From Planctomycetota bacterium (GTDB taxonomy: Bacteria > Planctomycetota > Planctomycetia > Gemmatales > Gemmataceae), in assembly GCA_016872595.1 (NCBI GenBank), contig VGZJ01000008.1:1-48780 (forward strand): DNA of 48,780 bases, written 5' to 3'. Positions 43,726 to 48,780 of this stretch are shown piece by piece. Every line of letters begins with the position of its first letter. The stretch's first letter is position 1. The notes below the pieces were generated by a model that was not told the DNA's origin, ran no database searches, and was given only the letters and a program-made list of their open reading frames with translations. A program made the position numbers and the translations under genes.

Positions 43726-44565
43726 ATGCACAGCACGCTCCGTCGCTATTGGGACCGCTGGTTCGCGGAACCGCTGCGCAAGGTCGAGGCCGACGCGCTG
43801 GCGTACCGGCTCGACCCGAACCGCGGGCCGGACTGGAAGACGCCGGTCGTGCTGCTCGTCGCGGCCGTCAGCCTCCTCGTCCAGAACTACACCTCTGCGA
43901 CCTATCAGGTTGTCACGGAACTGACGTGGCTGGCGCGTGTGCTCGCCGGCCCGGAGACGGCCGCCGCCGTTCACGACACGCTCCGCCGCTGGGGAAACGA
44001 CCCGCTCGGCAGTCGCGTCTGGTGGGCGCTCGTTTCGACGGTGACGTACGTCGCACTGCCGATCGTCGCGCTCAAGTTCGTGTTCCGCCAACAGCTGAGC
44101 GACCACGGTCTGAAGCTCCACGGGCTGTGGCGCGCGTGGCCGCTGTACGTGCTGTTCGTGATGGTGATGGTCCCGCTAGTGATCGTGTGTTCGGCCGAGG
44201 AGCGCTTTCAGGCGACGTACCCGTTCGTGCCGTTCCGCTCGCGCGAGGACGTACACGCGAACCTGTGGAAGTGGGACCTGGCCTACGCCGCGCAGTTCGT
44301 GGGGTTGGAGTTCTTCTTCCGGGGGTTCATGGTTCATGGGCTGAAGCACCGCTTCGGCGCGTACGCGGTGTTCGTCTCGATGGTGCCGTACGTCCAAATC
44401 CACTTCGGGAAGCCGATGCCGGAGGCGACCGCGAGCATCGTGGCCGGCGTCGTCCTCGGCTACATGAGCCTCGTGACGCGCTCGGTCTGGCTCGGCGCGG
44501 CGCTGCACATCGGGGTCGCGTGGGGCATGGACTGCGCGTGCCTGTACCGCCGCGGGCTGCTGTGA
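43726..44565 (+). CDS. CPBP-like intramembrane protein
   Basis: This is a 279-residue protein from ATG 43726 (a GTG at 43714 is also possible). About six hydrophobic segments are seen, for example TPVVLLVAAVSLLVQNY, PLYVLFVMVMVPLVIVCSAE and ATASIVAGVVLGYMSL. The abortive-infection/CPBP (Rce1-like) family motifs are partly kept: FVGLEFFFRGFMVHG in place of EExxxR (the first Glu is Leu), MVPYVQIHFGKP with His, and LHIGVAWGMD. The family includes CAAX proteases and bacteriocin self-immunity proteins. With one Glu missing, proteolysis is uncertain. Confidence 0.75.
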   Translation: MHSTLRRYWDRWFAEPLRKVEADALAYRLDPNRGPDWKTPVVLLVAAVSLLVQNYTSATYQVVTELTWLARVLAGPETAAAVHDTLRRWGNDPLGSRVWWALVSTVTYVALPIVALKFVFRQQLSDHGLKLHGLWRAWPLYVLFVMVMVPLVIVCSAEERFQATYPFVPFRSREDVHANLWKWDLAYAAQFVGLEFFFRGFMVHGLKHRFGAYAVFVSMVPYVQIHFGKPMPEATASIVAGVVLGYMSLVTRSVWLGAALHIGVAWGMDCACLYRRGLL

Positions 44566-44599
44566 GGCCGCGCGCGGCGCGAGTTCGTAACCTATACGC

Positions 44600-45544
44600 A
44601 TGATCCCAGCCATTCGCGTTCGCGCCCTCGTGAAGACCTACCGCGCCCGGCCCCCGGTCGAAGCGGTGCGCGGACTCGACCTTGAGGTCGCCGTGGGCGA
44701 GTGCTTCGGCCTGCTCGGGCCGAACGGGGCCGGCAAAACCACCACGCTCGAAATCATCGAAGGGTTGCTCGACGCCACATCCGGAGAGGTCGAGGTACTC
44801 GGCCTGACGTGGGCCGACGGCGAGGCCGCGATACGCCAGCGCATCGGCATTTCGCTCCAAGAAACGCGCCTCTCCGACAAGCTCACGGTGCGCGAAACGG
44901 TCGCGCTGTTCCGCTCGTTCTACCCGAGCGGCCTGACCCCGGACGAGGCCATCGCCCGCGTCGGCCTCGAAGAGAAGGCGAAGAGCTACGTCGAGAAGCT
45001 GTCCGGTGGCCAGAAGCAGCGGCTCGCGGTGGCGACGGCGCTCGTGGGCGAACCGGACCTACTGTTCCTCGACGAACCCACCACCGGCCTCGACCCGCAG
45101 TCGCGCCGCCAACTGTGGGACGTGATCCGCGCGCAGAAGGACCGCGGGCGCACGGTCGTCGTCACCACGCACTACATGGACGAGGCCGAGCGCTTGTGCG
45201 ACCGCGTCGCCGTGGTCGATTACGGGAAGGTGATCGCGCTCGGCTCCCCGGCCGAACTCATCGCGCGCGTCGGCGGCGAACACGTCATCGACCTCGACTA
45301 CGACCCCGCGACCGCGGCGCGCCTCACCAGCGACCAACTGGTCGCGCTGCCGACCGTGACGTCGTCGCGCGAGGAGGGCGCGCGCGTGACGCTGACCGCG
45401 GGCGAACCGCACCGCGCGCTGCCGGCCCTGCTCGACGCGGCCCGCGCCACCGGCGCGAAGATCGCCGGCCTGACCACGCGCACCGCGACCCTCGAAGACG
45501 TGTTCGTCACCCTCACGGGGCGGCACTTGCGTTCGGATTCATAG
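44600..45544 (+). CDS. ABC transporter ATP-binding protein (DrrA/CcmA-like)
   Basis: This is a 314-residue protein, ATG 44600. Walker A is GPNGAGKTTT, the signature is LSGGQKQRLAVATALVG, Walker B is LLFLDEPTTGLDPQSRRQLW, and the switch His lies in VVTTHYMDEAERLCDRVAVV. It is a typical multidrug/daunorubicin-type exporter subunit, paired with the permease 96 bases downstream. It differs clearly from the other ATPase in the window (21019-21954) in its intact LSGGQ. Confidence 0.94.
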   Translation: MIPAIRVRALVKTYRARPPVEAVRGLDLEVAVGECFGLLGPNGAGKTTTLEIIEGLLDATSGEVEVLGLTWADGEAAIRQRIGISLQETRLSDKLTVRETVALFRSFYPSGLTPDEAIARVGLEEKAKSYVEKLSGGQKQRLAVATALVGEPDLLFLDEPTTGLDPQSRRQLWDVIRAQKDRGRTVVVTTHYMDEAERLCDRVAVVDYGKVIALGSPAELIARVGGEHVIDLDYDPATAARLTSDQLVALPTVTSSREEGARVTLTAGEPHRALPALLDAARATGAKIAGLTTRTATLEDVFVTLTGRHLRSDS

Positions 45545-45546
45545 TT

Positions 45547-45631
45547 CCAAGTTCCAGAGTTCCAAGTTCCATGTTGAAGGCACGGAACGCAGCTCTGGCT
45601 TCAACTTGGAACTTGGAACTCTGGAACTTGG
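45547..45631. repeat. Inverted repeat between ABC ATPase and permease genes
   Basis: The arms 45547-45579 and 45599-45631 (33 nt, one mismatch) begin CCAAGTTCCAGAGTTCCAAG. The loop is 19 bases. The element occupies nearly the whole gap between two genes that should be cotranscribed. It may attenuate the permease gene or be a neutral inserted palindrome. Confidence 0.88.
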
Positions 45632-45639
45632 ACCCTTAC

Positions 45640-46686
45640 ATGTCCGCTCTCGGTCACTTGACGTTGGCCCGGTTCCGCGAGTTCGTGCGCGAGCCGGCGG
45701 CGCTGTTCTGGGTGTACGGGTTCCCGCTGATCCTCGCGACCACGCTCGCGATGGCGTTCAGCGAGAAGCCGGTCCCCGCGTCCACCGTCGACGTGCAACT
45801 GGACCCGGCGAACCCCGGCGCGACCGAGGCGCTGCGCGCGAAGCTCGCCGACGCGCCGGGCCTGAAGGTCGAAGTTCACGACGAGGCGACGTGCCGCAAG
45901 CGGCTCCGCACCTCGAAGGCGGACGCGGTCGTCGTGCCCACGCCGGGCCGCGGCGCGGGCCACGAGTACCTGTTCGACGAGACGCGCTCCGAGAGCGTGC
46001 TGGGCCGGAACGCCGCCGACCGCGCGCTGCTCCGCGCCGCGCACCCGGCCGACCCGGTGCCCGAACAGCGCGCCGTGACCGAACCCGGCGCGCGCTACAT
46101 CGACTTCCTCATCCCCGGCTTATTGGGCATGAACCTGCTCGGCGGCGGGTTGTTCGGCGTCGGGTTCGCGGTCGCCGACCTGCGCGTCCGCAAACTGCTC
46201 AAGCGGTTCCAAGCCACCCCGATGCGGCGCTCGGATTTCCTCCTGAGCATCATGCTCAGCCGCCTCGTGTTCACGTTCGTGGACGTGGCGCTCCTGCTGA
46301 CCGTCGCGCACTTCGCGTTCGACATCCGCGTGCGCGGCAACCCGCTGGCGTTCGCGGCACTGGTCGCGGCGGGCGGGGCGACCTTCGCGGGCCTCGGCCT
46401 GCTGATCGGCAGCCGTGCGCGGACCCTCGAAACCGCGGCCGGCCTGTTGAACGCGATGATGCTCCCGATGTACGTGCTGTCGGGCGTGTTCTTCGCGGCC
46501 TCGAAGTTCCCCGACGGGATGCAGTGGTTCGTGCAAGCGCTGCCGCTGACCGCCCTCAACGACGGCCTGCGCGCGGTGATGAACGACGGGGCCGGCTGGG
46601 ACGCCCTCCCGCGCCCGCTACTCGTGCTCGGCCTCTGGGGAACGCTCAGCTTCGCCGTCGCCCTGCGCATCTTCCGCTGGCGCTGA
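45640..46686 (+). CDS. ABC-2-type permease (DrrB-like)
   Basis: This is a 348-residue protein. ATG 45640 (MSALGHLTLARFREFVREPA) is used; the frame is open much further upstream without meaning. An N-terminal span (LFWVYGFPLILATTLAMAFS) is followed by an extracytoplasmic domain of ~120 residues (VPASTVDVQLDPANPGATEA) and five further hydrophobic segments, including YIDFLIPGLLGMNLLGGGLF and GLLNAMMLPMYVLSGVFF, the ABC-2 conserved region. The protein forms an exporter with the preceding ATPase. Substrate unknown. Confidence 0.92.
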   Translation: MSALGHLTLARFREFVREPAALFWVYGFPLILATTLAMAFSEKPVPASTVDVQLDPANPGATEALRAKLADAPGLKVEVHDEATCRKRLRTSKADAVVVPTPGRGAGHEYLFDETRSESVLGRNAADRALLRAAHPADPVPEQRAVTEPGARYIDFLIPGLLGMNLLGGGLFGVGFAVADLRVRKLLKRFQATPMRRSDFLLSIMLSRLVFTFVDVALLLTVAHFAFDIRVRGNPLAFAALVAAGGATFAGLGLLIGSRARTLETAAGLLNAMMLPMYVLSGVFFAASKFPDGMQWFVQALPLTALNDGLRAVMNDGAGWDALPRPLLVLGLWGTLSFAVALRIFRWR

Positions 46687-46720
46687 GCGCGAACCACCGA
46701 CCCCAATCGAGGTGGGTGTC

Positions 46721-47011
46721 ATGTTGAAGCTGATCGGGCACAAGAAGGACGTGCGGAGCGTGGCGTTCGCCCCGGACGGGCGGCTCGTGTCGGGCGGCGA
46801 CCGAACTGTGCGCGTGTGGGACGCGCGCTCGGGCGCGTGTCTGAATACCTTCAAAGCCGGGCAAGTCGTGTACGCGGTCGCGGTCGCCCCCGACGGTATG
46901 TCGTTCGCCTACGGTGGGCGCATGCCGACAGGTGCGACGGCGAATGGGGCGACTGTGCGCGACTTTGAAGGGACCGTACTGAACCGTTATGAAGTGCGAT
47001 CACCCGTCGGT
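46721..47011 (+). pseudogene. WD40-repeat gene remnant
   Basis: Starting at ATG 46721 (after GAGGTGGGTGTC), about 97 residues are clearly WD40: LIGHKKDVRSVAFAPDGRLV, SGGDRTVRVWDARSGACLNT and VVYAVAVAPDGMSFAYGG. After RYEVRS the reading loses propeller character and becomes Arg/Pro-rich nonsense up to a stop at 47422. A complete protein would need several more blades. It is probably a degraded gene, with its 3' part replaced by unrelated DNA. Confidence 0.65.
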
Positions 47012-47282
47012 GGCACACGCGGGGCCGCCGAGACCGGCAGCGCCTCGGAAGTCCGATACACGCACTCGATCTTCTCCGATCTTTCCCAGATGAACGCCTC
47101 TGGAAACGCAAATCGGCCGTGCGGCCACAAAGTACCCCCGCGAAGGGTGGTCCGCAACGATTTTCGCACCCGGATGAGGTCCCGACCACGGTCGAACGGT
47201 TCCCCGTCCCGGCCCGCACCTGACCCCAGAGCAACGGCGGCAGGCAGTGTTCCTTCGCCCGCCTCGACCGATACCAGCCCAC

Positions 47283-47453
47283 CTAGCCGTTCGCGAACTG
47301 GTGCGGCCACTTCCCGCGCGCTACGAACCACCGGAGCGCGTAGGCCGTGGCCGCAGACCCGAGCTCGTCTAGCCAGTCGGCAAGGGCCAACTTCGGGGTG
47401 TCTTCGCCGGGCTGGGCGGTGATTGCGGACCACAGTGCGGCGCGGACGGTCAT
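47283..47453 (-). CDS. Small TIGR02996-domain protein
   Basis: This is a 56-residue protein from ATG 47453 to TAG 47283-47285. It reads MTVRAALWSAITAQPGEDTP followed by KLALADWLDELGSAATAYAL, which matches the planctomycete TIGR02996 repeat-companion domain (LAYADWLEE). It then continues RWFVARGKWPHQFANG. The domain is usually found at the N-terminus of larger leucine-rich or WD40 proteins. Standing alone, this could be a remnant of a larger gene or a genuine short protein. No strong ribosome site was seen. Confidence 0.6.
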   Translation of the reverse strand: MTVRAALWSAITAQPGEDTPKLALADWLDELGSAATAYALRWFVARGKWPHQFANG

Positions 47454-47474
47454 GGCGAACACTCACCGGTTACG

Positions 47475-47990
47475 TTAGGCCGCCGGTTCGAGCAACTCCG
47501 GCCCGTCGTTCTTCGGGTTGTTCATGAGCGGGTTCGCCTCACTCACGTCCATCAACTCCGACGGGTACGGTTTCAACAGCGAGTGCAGTTCCGTCGTGGG
47601 TGCGTCGGCGTCGAGCCAGGTCGCATAGTCGTCGGGCGCGAGGACTGCGGGCATTCGGTCGTGATACGGTCGCATCACGTCGTTCGCGGTCGTGGTGATG
47701 ATGCAGCAGGTGATGAATTTGGTCTTCTCTGTTGCGGTCCATACGCTCCACAACCCGGTGAACCCCGTCAAACCGCCGGACGCGAGCCGGAACCGGTGCG
47801 GCACCTTCTTCGCACCTACATTCTTCCACTCGTAGAACCCGGTCGCGGGGATGATACAGCGCTTGTGGCGGTACGAGTCCGCGAACGTGGGCAGGCCGGC
47901 GACCGTCTCGGCGCGGGCGTTGATCGGACCGGTTTTGCCGTCGTTCGACTAGGTGTTGACGGCGGCGTTCATCCCGTGGAACCCGTACCT
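47475..47990 (-). pseudogene. SRAP (YedK/HMCES-like) abasic-site protein, pseudogene
   Basis: Reading from 47948 down to 47475, the frame gives NDGKTGPINARAETVAGLP, CIIPATGFYEWKNVGAKKVP, HRFRLASGGLTGFTGLW, TTTANDVMRPYHDRMPAVLA and PNPLM-like ends. These match the SRAP family (INARAET, IPATGFYEWK, HxRMPxxL). There is an in-frame TAG at 47949-47951, and the preceding residues (RYGFHGMNAAVNT) do not match SRAP; the essential Cys2 start MCGR is missing. SRAP proteins cross-link to abasic sites in single-stranded DNA. This copy is broken. Confidence 0.78.
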
Positions 47991-48271
47991 CGTGTTGTTC
48001 CACGCACATCAGTGGATGTCCGATTCGCTGTTCGTCGTCCGGTGCACGTCGTACAACGTCTCCCCCTTCTTGCGTCCCCGATGACCGTCGCCGGGCTGTG
48101 GTGCGACCCGCCCCGGTGCTTCGCGTGGGGAGCAGACACTGACAGGGCACCTCCATCTACCCAGCCGTCATCGGTAGTATCACGACTGCGAGTTGCGGAG
48201 TGCCAATGGTGGCATGGATAGTGTCGGTCGCTGCCTACACTTTGGTTTGACACCACGAGGCGGAATGCGAC
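47991..48271. other. Degenerate region between the SRAP pseudogene and MASE1 remnant
   Basis: On the minus strand, two stop-separated pieces read KKGETLYDVHRTTNSESDIH and CAWNNTRYGFHGMNAAVNT, which look like parts of a real protein of unknown family. No intact gene or RNA was recognised. Confidence 0.4.
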
Positions 48272-48691
48272 ATGCACAACTGGCGGATGGCTTTGTGTCT
48301 CGCACTGGCGTATGTACTCACCGGATACCTCGGCCTACAGACCCCGGCATACGGCACGACGATTACCCTCGTGTGGTTGCCCACCGGGATCGCCGTCGGC
48401 TTCCTGCTCCGCTGGGGCTACTCGACTTGGCCCGGGATCGCGCTGGGCGCGTTCCTCGTCAACGTGATCAACGGGAATTCCGTCCCGTTGACCGTCGGAA
48501 TTAGCGTCGGGAATACGCTCGGGCCGCTACTGACGCGATGGATCCTCGTCCGAACGGGTTTCGCAACCGACTTGAAACGCCCGCTGGATATTTTGCTGCT
48601 GGCCGTCGCTGCCGCCGCCGGCATGGTCATAACGGCGAGTATGGGGGTCACGTCAGTGCTGTTGCCATCTTGGACTTGCCGAACTGGTTAG
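48272..48691 (+). pseudogene. Truncated MASE1-type membrane sensor domain
   Basis: The 139 residues from ATG 48272 form four to five hydrophobic segments with MASE1 signatures: LVWLPTGIAVGFLLRWGYST and WPGIALGAFLVNVINGNSVP, then NTLGPLLTRWILVRTGF. MASE1 is an N-terminal sensory membrane domain of histidine kinases and diguanylate cyclases. The protein ends abruptly at LLPSWTCRTG, halfway through the usual domain, and no kinase or GGDEF follows in the remaining 90 bases. The gene is probably interrupted. Confidence 0.65.
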
Positions 48692-48780
48692 AGATTGGCG
48701 AGTTAGGGCTTTCGCTTCAGCGGAACTGAGGTTCAGATGGAGCATTCGTGGATGCCGCATGGTGCGGAGTCCACGAACCC

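Noticed and set aside
47163-47450. Plus-strand piece reading HLTPEQRRQAVFL as a transposase or enzyme fragment
   Set aside because: It needs a frame change to link to the preceding residues and matches no family I recognise. The minus-strand TIGR02996 reading over the same bases is more convincing.

Overview
The window is high-GC DNA (roughly two thirds G+C, judged by eye) from a planctomycete, most likely a Gemmata-like member of the Gemmataceae. The evidence is the family content: a PSCyt1/DUF1549/DUF1553 cytochrome protein, two DUF1559 proteins, a DUF3500 Tat protein, a TIGR02996 domain, DUF4129, WD40/HEAT proteins, and many palindromic intergenic repeats. Genus-level assignment is an inference.

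The left 14 kb is the most interesting part. Positions 159-423 fold into what reads as a complete retron non-coding RNA. A 21-bp a1/a2 duplex encloses a TTTAGC branch-point context, two small msr stem-loops and a long msd hairpin with a perfect 29-bp core. It lies in the leader of a co-directional block: a 1094-aa HEAT-like protein with an internal BRCT domain (455-3739), a 2284-aa protein with an acidic tract, a WD40-like region and HEAT repeats (3739-10593), a 623-aa SWIM zinc-finger protein (10657-12528), and a 440-aa reverse transcriptase with the retron signatures NAxxH, YADD and VTG (12639-13961). The ncRNA and the RT are the two ends of one probable operon, about 12.2 kb apart. The accessory set resembles the ARM/WH-SWIM retron type I recall from published classifications, but this organisation, with the BRCT and WD40 modules, looks little described.

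From 13.9 to 19.4 kb, on the minus strand, is core housekeeping: rsfS, argS, and a tightly overlapping obg-coaX-mnmE-like cluster. The mnmE-like gene carries a palindromic repeat inside its coding sequence. A hydroxyacid dehydrogenase (19.8 kb) and an ABC exporter operon ending in a DUF1559 gene (21.0-25.5 kb) follow on the plus strand.

The middle (25.6-36.9 kb) holds a PSCyt1/DUF1549/DUF1553 protein diverging from a WD40-type secreted protein, a DUF4129 membrane protein, glycogen branching enzyme (glgB), a second DUF1559 protein, a DUF3500 Tat protein with a clear intrinsic terminator, and endonuclease IV (nfo).

The right part holds enolase (eno), a small membrane protein, two secreted proteins on the minus strand (a hypothetical and a PHP-domain protein), a beta-carbonic-anhydrase-like protein, a CPBP-like membrane protein, and a DrrAB-type ABC transporter. 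The last 2 kb is decaying DNA: a WD40 remnant, a tiny TIGR02996 protein, a SRAP (YedK-like) pseudogene and a truncated MASE1 membrane domain. Many gaps are occupied by near-perfect inverted repeats of several unrelated families.
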